Assembly: GCA_017543905.1 (NCBI GenBank)
Contig: JAFYFC010000005.1
Span: forward strand, 1 to 64,000
DNA from: Clostridia bacterium
GTDB taxonomy: Bacteria > Bacillota > Clostridia > Christensenellales > Aristaeellaceae
DNA length: 64,000 nucleotides
Direction: 5' to 3'
Positions 50,574 through 57,678 of this stretch are shown here, piece after piece; positions within the stretch are counted from its first letter, which is position 1, and every line of letters begins with the position of its first letter. Position numbers and translations under genes: made by a program. A model generated the notes under the pieces. It saw only the letters and a program-made list of their open reading frames with translations, ran no database searches and had not been told where the DNA came from.

Positions 50574-50616
50574 TAACTGGGATTGTAGACTTAGTGCCGC
50601 AATCCCAGTTATTTTA
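50574..50616 (+). terminator. Strong terminator/attenuator 10 bases before the cpsC-like gene
   Basis: TAACTGGGATTG and CAATCCCAGTTA form a 12-base-pair perfect stem around a 14-base loop, followed by TTTTAA. The ribosome site and ATG of the cpsC-like gene come directly after it, and I see no separate promoter between. Transcription must therefore read through this signal to express the operon, which encodes a LoaP-type antiterminator. Confidence 0.85.
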
Positions 50617-50627
50617 AGGAGGAAACC

Positions 50628-51461
50628 ATGACGCAGGCAGAACTGACCCAGCCTACGAGGCAGACTGATTTGAGTGTGATAGAAGCCACGCAAAGCGCGA
50701 CGGAGATCGATCTGGTCGAGCTGCTGTATCGGCTGCTTGAAAAAATCAAATACATCATCGCGGCGTCGCTGCTGGGCGCTGTGCTTGCATTTCTTATAAC
50801 CAACTACCTGATTGACCCCGAATATACCGCCACTTCAAAGCTGTATGTGTTAAACAGCGGCGACAGCGTCATAAACCTTTCGGATTTGCAGATAGGCAAC
50901 TACCTTGCCAACGACTATACCGAGGTATTCAAAAACTACAAGCTGCACGAGGACGTACTCAAGGACGACGAGATACAAAAGCTGAATTTGACGTATTCGC
51001 CTAAGACGCTTATGAGCATGGTGAAAATCAGCAACCCGAGCGACACGCGAATTCTTTATATAAACGTAACCAGTAAATCCGCCAGCGATGCTATGGAGCT
51101 TGCAAACGCGTACGCGCGCGTGGCAAGGGAGTTCATCGCTTCCGTTATGCAGACAGTGGAGCCGAACATATTCGAAAAAGCGCGTCTGCCCGAAAATCCA
51201 TCTTCTCCCAGCAAAACCCGCAACACGGTCATAGGCTTCGTGATCGGGCTTGCGATTTCCTGCGCGATAATAATCATCAAATTCCTTGCCGACGACCGCA
51301 TCCGCACGACGGACGATCTGCTTAAATACGCGGGTCTCACCACGCTGGGTCTGGTTCCCAAAAAGGCAGACGGCCCACTGCGCGCAAAGGTGAGCAAGGA
51401 GCGCGACGATGACGACGATGACGCCCCCAAATCAAAGTCAAGGAGGCACAGCGATGAATAA
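50628..51461 (+). CDS. CpsC/Wzz-type capsule chain-length and kinase-activator protein
   Basis: A 277-residue membrane protein with two spans, at about 42-62 and 200-220. The Wzz domain lies between them ('ATSKLYVLNSGDSVINLSDL', 'AYARVAREFIASVMQTVEP', 'KARLPENPSSPSKTRNTVIG' with the Pro-rich PxxP before the second span). The C-terminal cytoplasmic tail has a short Asp run and a basic region; it should activate the tyrosine kinase encoded next. Its end overlaps the kinase gene by 8 bases. GGAGGAAA precedes the ATG. Confidence 0.9.
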   Translation: MTQAELTQPTRQTDLSVIEATQSATEIDLVELLYRLLEKIKYIIAASLLGAVLAFLITNYLIDPEYTATSKLYVLNSGDSVINLSDLQIGNYLANDYTEVFKNYKLHEDVLKDDEIQKLNLTYSPKTLMSMVKISNPSDTRILYINVTSKSASDAMELANAYARVAREFIASVMQTVEPNIFEKARLPENPSSPSKTRNTVIGFVIGLAISCAIIIIKFLADDRIRTTDDLLKYAGLTTLGLVPKKADGPLRAKVSKERDDDDDDAPKSKSRRHSDE

Positions 51462-52173
51462 GGCGACAATCAGCAAGCATAATGTGAACGATTATGCGAT
51501 GACGGAGGCGCTTAACACCGTTTGCGGAAACCTCCTGTTTACCGGCCAGCAAAACAAGACGATACTGCTTACCTCCTGCACCAAGGGCGAGGGCAAGAGC
51601 TATCTCTCCATGGAGATCACGGAAAACCTTGCGCACAGAGGACTTAAGGTCGCCCTGATCGACGCCGACCTCAGACGTTCGAATTTCACCAAGAACTACG
51701 GCGTAAAGCTGGGCGGCGAGAAGCAGGGGCTGGCGCACTATCTGGCCGGTTACTGCAAGCTTGAGGACGCACTCTACGAGACGGATATAGACGGCGTGTA
51801 CGTGATACCGAACGGCCGCTACGTCGCAAATCCCGTGCCGCTTATCAGCGGACCGGTTTTCGCCGACCTCATGAAGACGCTCTCGAAGGAATTCGATTAT
51901 GTCATCGTCGACGCGCCGCCTATAGGTCTGGTCGTGGACGCGGCGGAAATGGCGCACTACTGCGACGGTACGATTTTCGTGATCACGTACAATCAAACGC
52001 GCAGACGCGAGCTTGCCGACGCAAAGGAGCAGATAGAAAAATCCGGCTGCCGTATATTGGGTGGAATAATCAATCAGGTCACCTTCGAGGGCATCAGCTC
52101 CAAAAAGTACTATTACAGGTACTATTACACCAAATACGGCGATGAGTATTACAGCTACAAGAGCAGAAAATAA
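51454..52173 (+). CDS. CpsD-type bacterial tyrosine kinase (BY-kinase)
   Basis: A 239-residue cytoplasmic autokinase. Walker A 'LLTSCTKGEGKSYLSMEI', Walker A' 'VALIDADLRRSNF' and Walker B 'YVIVDAPPIGLV' are present. The C-terminal tail is a tyrosine cluster, 'KKYYYRYYYTKYGDEYYSYK', the usual autophosphorylation site. With the CpsC-like protein it controls polymer length and export. AAGGAGG precedes the ATG. The phosphatase that reverses it is encoded two genes downstream. Confidence 0.93.
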   Translation: MNKATISKHNVNDYAMTEALNTVCGNLLFTGQQNKTILLTSCTKGEGKSYLSMEITENLAHRGLKVALIDADLRRSNFTKNYGVKLGGEKQGLAHYLAGYCKLEDALYETDIDGVYVIPNGRYVANPVPLISGPVFADLMKTLSKEFDYVIVDAPPIGLVVDAAEMAHYCDGTIFVITYNQTRRRELADAKEQIEKSGCRILGGIINQVTFEGISSKKYYYRYYYTKYGDEYYSYKSRK

Positions 52174-52189
52174 AGCGGGAGATATAAAA

Positions 52190-52225
52190 GCGCGCGCCGT
52201 CAGTCACTGCGGACGCGCACTTTTT
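52190..52225 (+). terminator. Internal terminator between the kinase gene and loaP
   Basis: GCGCG ... CGCGC with an extra CCG/CGG pair inside, followed by TTTTT. It lies in the 64-base gap between the tyrosine-kinase gene and loaP, so loaP is expressed by readthrough or by an unseen promoter. Confidence 0.65.
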
Positions 52226-52237
52226 ACTGCAGGCTGA

Positions 52238-52765
52238 ATGCTTACGGAAGTGTTTGAATGCGCCTGCGTCGGCTTCTGCTTCAGCGGCTCGGAAGCTCTG
52301 CACGCGGACAGGCTCAACGATTACGACGGCATACGCGCGATAGTGCCGCTCAAGACCAAGCGCGAGAAAAAGGCAGGCGCCTGGCACGAGTTCGACATGC
52401 GCATAATGCCGGGCTATATATTTATATACGCGCTCGATTTTGACGCTCTGAAGGCGGCAGCTTCACGCTGCGCGGTGCGGCTGCTCACTTACGACGGCGA
52501 ACAGCATTCCCTGTACGGAAGCGATCTTGAGTTCGCACGCTATCTGTGGACGCATGACGGCGTCATAGGCGTTTCGCTCGCAGCGAGCGAGGGAGACAGG
52601 CTGATAGTGCTCGAAGGGCCGCTGAAGGGCAACGAGGCCATAATCAGGCGTATAGACAAGCGCCATATGCTGGTGCAGGTGGAATTCAAGATTTGCGCGC
52701 TGAAAACCTGGCTCTCATTCGACTGGGTGGACAAATACGAAAACAGAAAGGCAGCTGGGAAATAG
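52238..52765 (+). CDS. loaP: LoaP-like NusG-family antiterminator
   Basis: A 175-residue NusG paralogue. The N-terminal NGN domain contains the family's 'FDMRIMPGYIFIYALDF'; the C-terminal KOW domain is 'EGDRLIVLEGPLKGNEAIIR' followed by 'RIDKRHMLVQVEF'. Housekeeping NusG is normally next to secE and ribosomal genes; the position here, inside a capsule-type operon gated by terminators, fits the specialised LoaP group of processive antiterminators. It would bind RNA polymerase and let it read through the terminators of its target operon, probably this one. The ATG lacks a strong ribosome site (GCAGGCTGA). Confidence 0.85.
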   Translation: MLTEVFECACVGFCFSGSEALHADRLNDYDGIRAIVPLKTKREKKAGAWHEFDMRIMPGYIFIYALDFDALKAAASRCAVRLLTYDGEQHSLYGSDLEFARYLWTHDGVIGVSLAASEGDRLIVLEGPLKGNEAIIRRIDKRHMLVQVEFKICALKTWLSFDWVDKYENRKAAGK

Positions 52766-52780
52766 ACCGGAGAGAGCGGA

Positions 52781-53479
52781 ATGAATAAGTTTACGGACAT
52801 ACACTGCCATATAATCTACGGGATAGACGACGGAGCGCGTGACGCAGAGGAGATGCACAAGCTTATCGACCTGTACGTCAAGGACGGCATCACCTGCGCC
52901 TACGTCACATCCCACCTTACGCCCGGCTTAAAACAGTTCGATTTTGATTTATATAATGCACGCTTGCAGGAGGCGCGCGTGTATATCGCGGAGCAAGGCT
53001 ACGATTTGGAGCTTAAAAGCGGCGCGGAGTGTCTGTACTCAGACGCGATGAGCCAGTATATGCGCTCTCACGAGCTGCCCACGCTCGGCGAAAGCGCGTA
53101 TGTGCTGGTCGAGTTTATGCCAAATGTCGATAAACGCACGCTGGAGCACGCGATAAAGCGGCTGATCGAGGAAGGCTATTATCCGATCATCGCCCATCCG
53201 GAACGCTACAGCTGCATGTCGTATTTTTATCCGGGACGCCTTAAAAAGAAATATGACGTCATACTTCAGTGCAACGCTGACGCGCTGCTCGGCTCGCGCC
53301 GAAAGCTTACGGCGCATAAGGTGAATTATTGGGTGAAAAAAGGCCTGATCGGCCGTATCGCTACAGACTCGCACCGCCTGCCCGGACGCGTGCCGCATAT
53401 GACGCGCGCATACGCCCATCTGAAAACAAATTTCGGCGAAGCGGTCGCCCAAAAGCTGTGCGGAGAGGTCGATATCTAA
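52781..53479 (+). CDS. CpsB/YwqE-type PHP-domain protein-tyrosine phosphatase
   Basis: A 232-residue metal-dependent phosphatase that removes phosphate from the BY-kinase. PHP-domain metal ligands are seen in 'FTDIHCHIIYGIDDGARDAE' (HxH), 'VTSHLTPG' (His), 'GAECLY', 'PIIAHPERYSCM' (His) and 'IATDSHRLPG' (Asp/His). Length and motifs match CpsB. It starts 15 bases after loaP. The stop TAA lies at the left edge of the MITE-like element, so the original C-terminus may have been slightly different. Confidence 0.9.
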   Translation: MNKFTDIHCHIIYGIDDGARDAEEMHKLIDLYVKDGITCAYVTSHLTPGLKQFDFDLYNARLQEARVYIAEQGYDLELKSGAECLYSDAMSQYMRSHELPTLGESAYVLVEFMPNVDKRTLEHAIKRLIEEGYYPIIAHPERYSCMSYFYPGRLKKKYDVILQCNADALLGSRRKLTAHKVNYWVKKGLIGRIATDSHRLPGRVPHMTRAYAHLKTNFGEAVAQKLCGEVDI

Positions 53480-53642
53480 GGAATCCCTGATTAATTCGGC
53501 GGCACATCCGGCGGTGCCTTTTCCGCCATCTGCTTCTTGCAAATTCTTTGATTTACCTCCAGTAAACCTTAAGAATTTGCAATCGTATCTGACGAAAAAT
53601 TCACTCGCCGGCTGACCACCTCATTTAATCAGTGCTTCCCTA
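53477..53642. mobile_element. Candidate MITE with terminal inverted repeats and TA flanks
   Basis: Two 18-base ends, TAAGGAATCCCTGATTAA at the left and the reverse complement TAGGGAAGCACTGATTAA at the right, agree at 15 of 18 positions. A TA lies at each extreme, as left by Tc1/mariner-IS630-type insertion. Inside is an 11-base perfect inverted repeat, TGCAAATTCTT / AAGAATTTGCA, and further GC-rich inverted segments (CGCCGG/CCGGCG). There is no coding region. The element supplies the stop codon of the cpsB-like gene and, on the minus strand, that of the next gene. Confidence 0.7.
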
Positions 53643-53930
53643 AAATTCGTTGCGCGGGTCCTTGCTTTTACGCTTTACGTCCGTATCGTCCAAAAACTCT
53701 ATATCGAGCTTGTCGAAGCGGATCTCCTCGATGAAATGCTCGGGCGTGAATGAAGTGCGCCGGAAGCGCGCGTATTCGCGTTCGTGCTTTTCAAGCCAGA
53801 TAGGGCAGGGCAGGTCCGCCTGCTTGCACATTTCTACGAGTATCTCCTTTTCTTCGCCCCAAGCGCAGTCGCTCGTAAGCTGCTCGCTTATGCGGTGGTT
53901 TTTCATGACCTTCAGCCAGAGTCTTGACAT
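53640..53930 (-). CDS. Small conserved protein, function unknown
   Basis: A 96-residue cytoplasmic protein opening 'MSRLWLKVMKNHRI', with a Cys-containing segment 'MCKQADLPCPIWLEKHERE' and an acidic/aromatic C-terminal half 'HFIEEIRFDKLDIEFLDD'. I have seen proteins of this pattern in Clostridia but can name no function. The start ATG has GGGGGAAA directly upstream. Its stop TAG lies inside the right terminal repeat of the MITE-like element, so the last residues (KSKDPRNEF) may reflect the insertion. Confidence 0.75.
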   Translation of the reverse strand: MSRLWLKVMKNHRISEQLTSDCAWGEEKEILVEMCKQADLPCPIWLEKHEREYARFRRTSFTPEHFIEEIRFDKLDIEFLDDTDVKRKSKDPRNEF

Positions 53931-53984
53931 ATTTTCCCCCGAAATGTATGAGATGGATCGGTGAAATTTGTTAAGAATTACCTA

Positions 53985-54011
53985 TTGACGTATTCGCCGC
54001 TGTGTGCTATA
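53985..54011 (+). promoter_or_regulatory. Promoter of the 6S-like RNA
   Basis: TTGACG (53985-53990), a 15-base spacer and TATAAT (54006-54011). The spacer is short but both boxes are near consensus; the transcript would begin near 54018. Confidence 0.7.
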
Positions 54012-54017
54012 ATACTT

Positions 54018-54196
54018 TCATCCTGTGGTGTGCGTAACGTTCTTGTGTTTCGCCCACATTTTGAATTAAGGACGCCTTGTCAGTTTCCGTGGATGTCAGG
54101 CCCCCTCGGTTCAGGGGAAGACAGCAAGCGGCTGCGGGTGACCCGCACCTGCCGAGCGGCGGGTGAAAAGAAGAGCGAGCGGCATTACGGGTCTTC
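54018..54196 (+). ncRNA. ssrS: Probable 6S RNA
   Basis: A promoter-to-terminator RNA of about 180 bases with no ORF. It folds as one long hairpin: CCTGTGGTG pairs with CATTACGGG at the closing stem, CGTTCTT with AAGAGCG next, and TTTCGCCC with GGGTGAAA. Then comes a large central bubble whose 3' side forms a small hairpin (TGCGGG/CCCGCA), and a terminal arm closed by CTTG/CAAG ending in CCCCT/AGGGG. This is the 6S plan, which mimics an open promoter and binds sigma-A holoenzyme. Assigned from structure and context, not from a covariance search; the ends are approximate. Confidence 0.7.
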
Positions 54197-54232
54197 AATC
54201 AATCCGGATATCCGGGTTGATTCTTTATATTT
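54197..54232 (+). terminator. Terminator of the 6S-like RNA, shared with folT
   Basis: AATCAATCCGG and CCGGGTTGATT form an 11-base-pair stem with an ATAT loop, followed by TTTATATTTT. It also overlaps the 3' end of the convergent folT gene. Confidence 0.88.
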
Positions 54233-54773
54233 TCAGCAGCTTTTCGTCAAGCCGCATGCGGTACATAAGCAGATATGTAAGCGTAAACTGCACCGGCAGC
54301 ATCACCGCGGCTTCGATCGCGCGTTTTGGAAGATACACAAGAAACCTCGCCCAGATGCTTATCGACTTGTCGCCGTACTGATATGCGATGCACAGAGTGT
54401 TTAAGCCCATAGTGACGACGACTGCGTTTATCGCGTAGGCGAGCAGTATCCTGACCGGATAGAGCGCATTCTTGGGAGTGCTGAAAAAATACCCGTACAG
54501 TACGCCGGTAAGCGCCGCGGTTATCGTATAGCCGATAAAGTATTTACCTATCGGAAACAGAAGCGCGCCGATAATGTCGCTGAGAGCCGCGCAGACGAGC
54601 CCGCCGGGCACGCCGTACAATGCGCCCGCGAGCATGACCGGCACGAAGCCGAAGCCGAGCTTGACGCTGAATGTTGAGAAGGACAGAAAGCGCGACATCA
54701 CCACCTGCAGCGCGATAAGCACCGACAGACGCAGCATATGCGCAAATTCAAAAATACGGCGCGATGAATTCAT
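54225..54773 (-). CDS. folT: Folate-type ECF transporter S component
   Basis: A 182-residue membrane protein with about six hydrophobic segments. 'ALQVVMSRFLSFSTFSVKLG' and 'FVPVMLAGALYGVPGGLVCA' followed by 'LSDIIGALLFPIGKYFIGYT' are typical of FolT, the folate-binding S component that docks on a shared EcfT/EcfA energy module. Those partners are not here and are probably coded elsewhere. AAGGAAAC precedes the ATG. I found no THF-riboswitch-like fold in the 70-base leader. Confidence 0.82.
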   Translation of the reverse strand: MNSSRRIFEFAHMLRLSVLIALQVVMSRFLSFSTFSVKLGFGFVPVMLAGALYGVPGGLVCAALSDIIGALLFPIGKYFIGYTITAALTGVLYGYFFSTPKNALYPVRILLAYAINAVVVTMGLNTLCIAYQYGDKSISIWARFLVYLPKRAIEAAVMLPVQFTLTYLLMYRMRLDEKLLKI

Positions 54774-54799
54774 ATTGTTTCCTTGCGTATCCGATAAAT

Positions 54800-54826
54800 C
54801 GGGGCTGCCGAAATAACGGCAGCCCT
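54800..54826 (-). terminator. Hairpin between the isomerase-like gene and folT
   Basis: GGGCTGCCG pairs with CGGCAGCCC around an AAATAA loop. On the minus strand it is followed by CGATTTATC, a weak T-run, so it may be a partial terminator that lets some readthrough into folT. Confidence 0.55.
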
Positions 54827-54843
54827 GCCAGTTTGCGTAAAGC

Positions 54844-56334
54844 TTATTTTACGAACGGGTTCTCCTTCGCGTAGGGCAGAGAAGCGGGCTGGTTGTAGCT
54901 TATCTTCTCTATGCCGAGCAGTCTGAGCACGTCGTATATCTGCTTGCCGACATGACCGAAGGCGACCGCGCCGTGATGCGGATAACCGTCCTCGATAAGC
55001 ACGTAACGGTAGAAGCGGTTCATTTCGGGTATCGCGAACACGCCGATGCCGCCGAAGGACTGCGTCGCCACGGGGAGTACTTCGCCCTGCGCGACATAGG
55101 CCTGCAGCTGGCTGTCCTTGTTGCCCTGCAGACGGAAGAACGTGATTTCGCCGGGCATGATGTCGCCCTCGATCGTGCCGCGCGTGATGTCGGGCTCTCC
55201 GCCGCCTTCAAGGCCGCGGTTCATAATGAGCTGATAGGACATATGCGGGTTCACAAGACGGCAGGATGCCGTATTGCCGCAGTGGAAGCCCATGAACACC
55301 TCGTTCGCGCGGTAGGGATACTTGCCGTTTATGCTCTGCTTGTACATGTCCGCGGGCACGGAGTTGTTTATGTCCAGCAGCGTCACGCTTTCGCCGGTAA
55401 TGCAAGTGCCGATGTACTCGGACAGCGCGCCGTAAATGTCTACCTCGCACGCTACGGGTATGCCCATCGCGGTCAGGCGGCTGTTCACGTAGCACGGCAC
55501 GAAGCCGAACTGGGTCTGAAACGCCGGCCAGCATTTGTTTGCCATCACCACGTACTTCGCGGCGCCGCGGTTTTTCTCTATCCAGTCGAGCAGCGTCAAT
55601 TCATACTGCGCAAGACGGGGAAGTATGCCGGGCATCTTGTTGCCTTCGCCGAGCTCGTCTTCCATTTCCTTTATCTTAGCGGGAATGCGCGGATCGTCCG
55701 CGTGCTCCTTGTATGCGGCCAGAAGATCGAGCTCGCTGTTTTCCTGAATGTTCACGCCGAGCTTGAACAGCGGCGCGATAGGCGCGTTGCAGGCGAGGAA
55801 ATCGAACGGACGGGGACCGAAGGTGATTATCTTAAGATCCTTGAGCCCCAGCAGCGTGCGCGCGGTGGGTATCCAGTCGATAACCATATCCGCCACCTCG
55901 GCCGCGGTTCCCACGGGATATTCGGGGATAAACGCGTTTATGCCGGAGAGCTTTAAATTGTAAGACGCGTTGAGCATGCCGCAGTATGCGTCGCCGCGGT
56001 CGCTGGAAAGCACGCCGATGTTCTCCTCGGCTGCCGCTGCGTACATGACCGGGCCGCCGAACATCTTCGCTATCGCGGTTTCGGGTCCCTCAGGGCCGAA
56101 ATTGCCGAGGAATACGACCAGTGCGTTTATCTTGCTCTTTACGATCTCAGCGTACGCTTCCTGTACGTTCTGATCGATGCCGCCCTCGATGATCGTCTTG
56201 ATTTCGGTGACCTTTACGCCCTTATTCTTGAGCGCCTTCACGACTGCCGCACGGCGGCGCTGTGCAAGGTCGATAGGGAAGCAGTCGCGGCTTACGGCGA
56301 TTATACCGAGCTTGACTTCGGGAATATTGAACAT
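54844..56334 (-). CDS. L-fucose/L-arabinose isomerase-family protein
   Basis: A 496-residue protein with the two-domain layout of the fucose-isomerase superfamily. 'VKSKINALVVFLGNFGPEG' and 'LKIITFGPRPFDFLACNAP' lie in the N-terminal half; 'ACEVDIYGALSEYIGTCITG' and 'FMGFHCGNTASCRLV' lie in the C-terminal part, where Glu/Asp/His bind Mn2+. It would convert an aldose to a ketose. The exact sugar (fucose, arabinose or another) cannot be read. GGAGGTAACG precedes the ATG. A palindromic element lies in its leader. No adjacent kinase or aldolase is visible. Confidence 0.8.
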   Translation of the reverse strand: MFNIPEVKLGIIAVSRDCFPIDLAQRRRAAVVKALKNKGVKVTEIKTIIEGGIDQNVQEAYAEIVKSKINALVVFLGNFGPEGPETAIAKMFGGPVMYAAAAEENIGVLSSDRGDAYCGMLNASYNLKLSGINAFIPEYPVGTAAEVADMVIDWIPTARTLLGLKDLKIITFGPRPFDFLACNAPIAPLFKLGVNIQENSELDLLAAYKEHADDPRIPAKIKEMEDELGEGNKMPGILPRLAQYELTLLDWIEKNRGAAKYVVMANKCWPAFQTQFGFVPCYVNSRLTAMGIPVACEVDIYGALSEYIGTCITGESVTLLDINNSVPADMYKQSINGKYPYRANEVFMGFHCGNTASCRLVNPHMSYQLIMNRGLEGGGEPDITRGTIEGDIMPGEITFFRLQGNKDSQLQAYVAQGEVLPVATQSFGGIGVFAIPEMNRFYRYVLIEDGYPHHGAVAFGHVGKQIYDVLRLLGIEKISYNQPASLPYAKENPFVK

Positions 56335-56358
56335 AGCGTTACCTCCACTTGGATGATA

Positions 56359-56397
56359 TTGTGAGCCGCTGCGAACTGAGCGGCTATCTTCTCACAA
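56359..56397 (-). promoter_or_regulatory. Nested palindrome in the isomerase-gene leader
   Basis: TTGTGAG (56359) pairs with CTCACAA (56391-56397), and inside it AGCCGCT pairs with AGCGGCT across an 8-base centre. It lies between the -10 and the ribosome site. It could be an operator for a LacI-type repressor or an mRNA hairpin. Confidence 0.6.
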
Positions 56398-56402
56398 ATA
56401 TA

Positions 56403-56430
56403 ATTATACACAAAGCAGGTGCTCTGTCAA
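56403..56430 (-). promoter_or_regulatory. Consensus promoter of the isomerase-like gene
   Basis: On the minus strand, TTGACA (56425-56430), a 16-base spacer and TATAAT (56403-56408). Confidence 0.85.
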
Positions 56431-56457
56431 GCGCTTATCCGCACAAAAACGGCGATA

Positions 56458-57165
56458 TTAAACACGCAGCGTGATTTCTGCCGTCAGCGGCAAATGGTCG
56501 CTTGCCGTCGTGAACGACGGCGCGCACGAAAACGCCTTTACGCCGCTGCCCGTAAAAATATAGTCTATCTGGCCGTGCAGCGCAAGGGTATGGTGCGTAA
56601 AGTACGTTTTTCCCTTGCCGAGATTTGTCAGGCGCGCTTCGAGCTCGCATATGAGCTTATCGTCCGGTTCCATGTTGAAATCGCCCGCCAACACTGCGGG
56701 CAGCGTTTCTGCGGCGGTAAGCGCAAGCGCAAGCTGTACCGCGTTTACTCTTTCCGGACGCGTCAGCCCGAAATGACTGCCGAAAACGGCAAGCTTTCCC
56801 TCCGGCGTGTCGGTTACAGCTCTGTAGATCACGCGCGGTTCGTAATAACCGGGCTCGCGCCTTTCAGGCGGCACCTCTTCCACGGGATACACGTCGAACT
56901 CGCTTATCGGATATCTGGACAGCAGCGCGATGCCGTATTCGCCTCCGCACATGGGTATCGCCTTCGCGAAGCGCGCGTGCATAGCGGTTTTCTCTCCCAG
57001 GTATGCGCACTGGTCCACGCGTCCGCTGTCCTCGCACGCTACGCGCACTTCGTTGAGCGCGCAGATGTCCGGCCTGAGCGCGTTAATCGCGCGCGCAGTG
57101 CCGTCAAGGTGGAGCTGTCCCCATGCGTCCCGTCCGGATTGGATGTTGTAAGTCGTTAAGCGCAT
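56458..57165 (-). CDS. Endonuclease/exonuclease/phosphatase (EEP) family hydrolase
   Basis: A 235-residue protein with the EEP metal-hydrolase fold: 'RLTTYNIQSGRDAWG' (Asn), 'DICALNEVRVACEDS' (Glu), 'VFGSHFGLTRPER' (His), 'AVLAGDFNMEPDDK' (Asp/Asn) and 'TASDHLPLTAEI' (Asp/His). The catalytic set is complete. The substrate could be a nucleic acid or a phosphate ester; small family members of this type are often called metal-dependent hydrolases. There is no signal peptide. The ATG follows GAGGCGG. It lies just downstream of the SRP RNA on the same strand but after that RNA's terminator. Confidence 0.85.
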   Translation of the reverse strand: MRLTTYNIQSGRDAWGQLHLDGTARAINALRPDICALNEVRVACEDSGRVDQCAYLGEKTAMHARFAKAIPMCGGEYGIALLSRYPISEFDVYPVEEVPPERREPGYYEPRVIYRAVTDTPEGKLAVFGSHFGLTRPERVNAVQLALALTAAETLPAVLAGDFNMEPDDKLICELEARLTNLGKGKTYFTHHTLALHGQIDYIFTGSGVKAFSCAPSFTTASDHLPLTAEITLRV

Positions 57166-57194
57166 AAAACCGCCTCGCAATTCAAAAGTCCGCG

Positions 57195-57234
57195 AAATAA
57201 AAAATCCGCGGGCTCGAGTCCGGCTTATCCGCGG
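57195..57234 (-). terminator. Terminator of the SRP RNA
   Basis: On the minus strand, CCGCGG ... CCGCGG (57229-57234 with 57206-57211) enclose a short loop and are followed by ATTTTTTATTT. Confidence 0.75.
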
Positions 57235-57329
57235 CGCACGCCAAATTCCGTTTAATGCTGCTGCCTTCCGGCCCTGACATGGTTCACGGCATGACGCCGC
57301 ACGGGGCCTGACTGTCATCACCCGTGGAC
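57235..57329 (-). ncRNA. ffs: Signal recognition particle RNA, small bacterial type
   Basis: The minus strand carries the invariant SRP domain IV core, GTGAACC ... GTCAGG ... CCGGAAGG ... AGCAGC, which binds Ffh and FtsY for co-translational membrane targeting. Flanking arms (GTGCGGCG with the distal CGCCGC) close the hairpin. About 95 bases long, it is the 4.5S-like type without an Alu domain. The ends are approximate: the start is inferred from the promoter and the 3' end from the terminator. Confidence 0.92.
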
Positions 57330-57335
57330 GGATGA

Positions 57336-57364
57336 AGTATACCACAGCACAGACGGAATTGCAA
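57336..57364 (-). promoter_or_regulatory. Promoter of the SRP RNA
   Basis: On the minus strand, TTGCAA (57359-57364), a 17-base spacer and TATACT (57336-57341), about 7 bases before the inferred RNA start. Confidence 0.8.
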
Positions 57365-57480
57365 GCGGATTTTTGGTAAACAGACGGTCTGGCATCTAAC
57401 AGATATTAAAGCCGCCGCCGCAGCTTAAGCCGAGCGGCAGCGCGCACGCAGCCGTTCTATTGTATGTACAAAATGTTTGC

Positions 57481-57509
57481 TTGCAAATTCCGGCAAAAGC
57501 GATTATACT
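57481..57509 (+). promoter_or_regulatory. Rightward promoter that reads antisense through tRNA-Leu toward birA
   Basis: TTGCAA, a 17-base spacer and TATACT. The first gene downstream on this strand is birA at 57747; the transcript would cross the tRNA-Leu gene in antisense. No other birA promoter of this quality is visible. Confidence 0.5.
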
Positions 57510-57557
57510 TTAGTGCAGTGAAACACGGTGCAAAACAGCGGTGAAATAAGAGAATTA

Positions 57558-57639
57558 TGCGGGTAACAGGATTTGAACCTGCACGCCTTGCGGTAAAGGA
57601 ACCTAAATCCTTCGCGTCTGCCAATTCCGCCATACCCGC
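57558..57639 (-). tRNA. tRNA-Leu (anticodon UAG)
   Basis: An 82-base tRNA. The acceptor stem GCGGGTA pairs with TACCCGC, the discriminator is A, the D arm starts at GCGG, the anticodon stem AAGGA/TCCTT encloses TTTAGGT (anticodon TAG, reading CUN codons), a type II variable arm follows, then the T arm with GGTTCAAATCC. CCA is not encoded. The length and long variable arm are typical of tRNA-Leu. Confidence 0.97.
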
Positions 57640-57649
57640 ATGCAAGCGT

Positions 57650-57678
57650 ATTTTAGCGCACGGGCAGGTGCTTGTCAA
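57650..57678 (-). promoter_or_regulatory. Promoter of tRNA-Leu
   Basis: On the minus strand, TTGACA (57673-57678), a 17-base spacer and TAAAAT (57650-57655), ten bases before the tRNA. Confidence 0.85.

Noticed and set aside
52238..52765. NusG-family gene considered as housekeeping nusG
   Set aside because: It lacks secE/rplK neighbours and lies inside a capsule-type operon, which fits the specialised LoaP group.
54018..54232. Structured RNA considered as a riboswitch leader
   Set aside because: It ends in its own terminator and the only gene beyond is convergent folT, so it has no downstream coding target.
54774..54843. THF riboswitch upstream of folT
   Set aside because: The 70-base leader is occupied by a simple GGGCTGCCG/CGGCAGCCC hairpin and lacks the conserved THF-aptamer segments.
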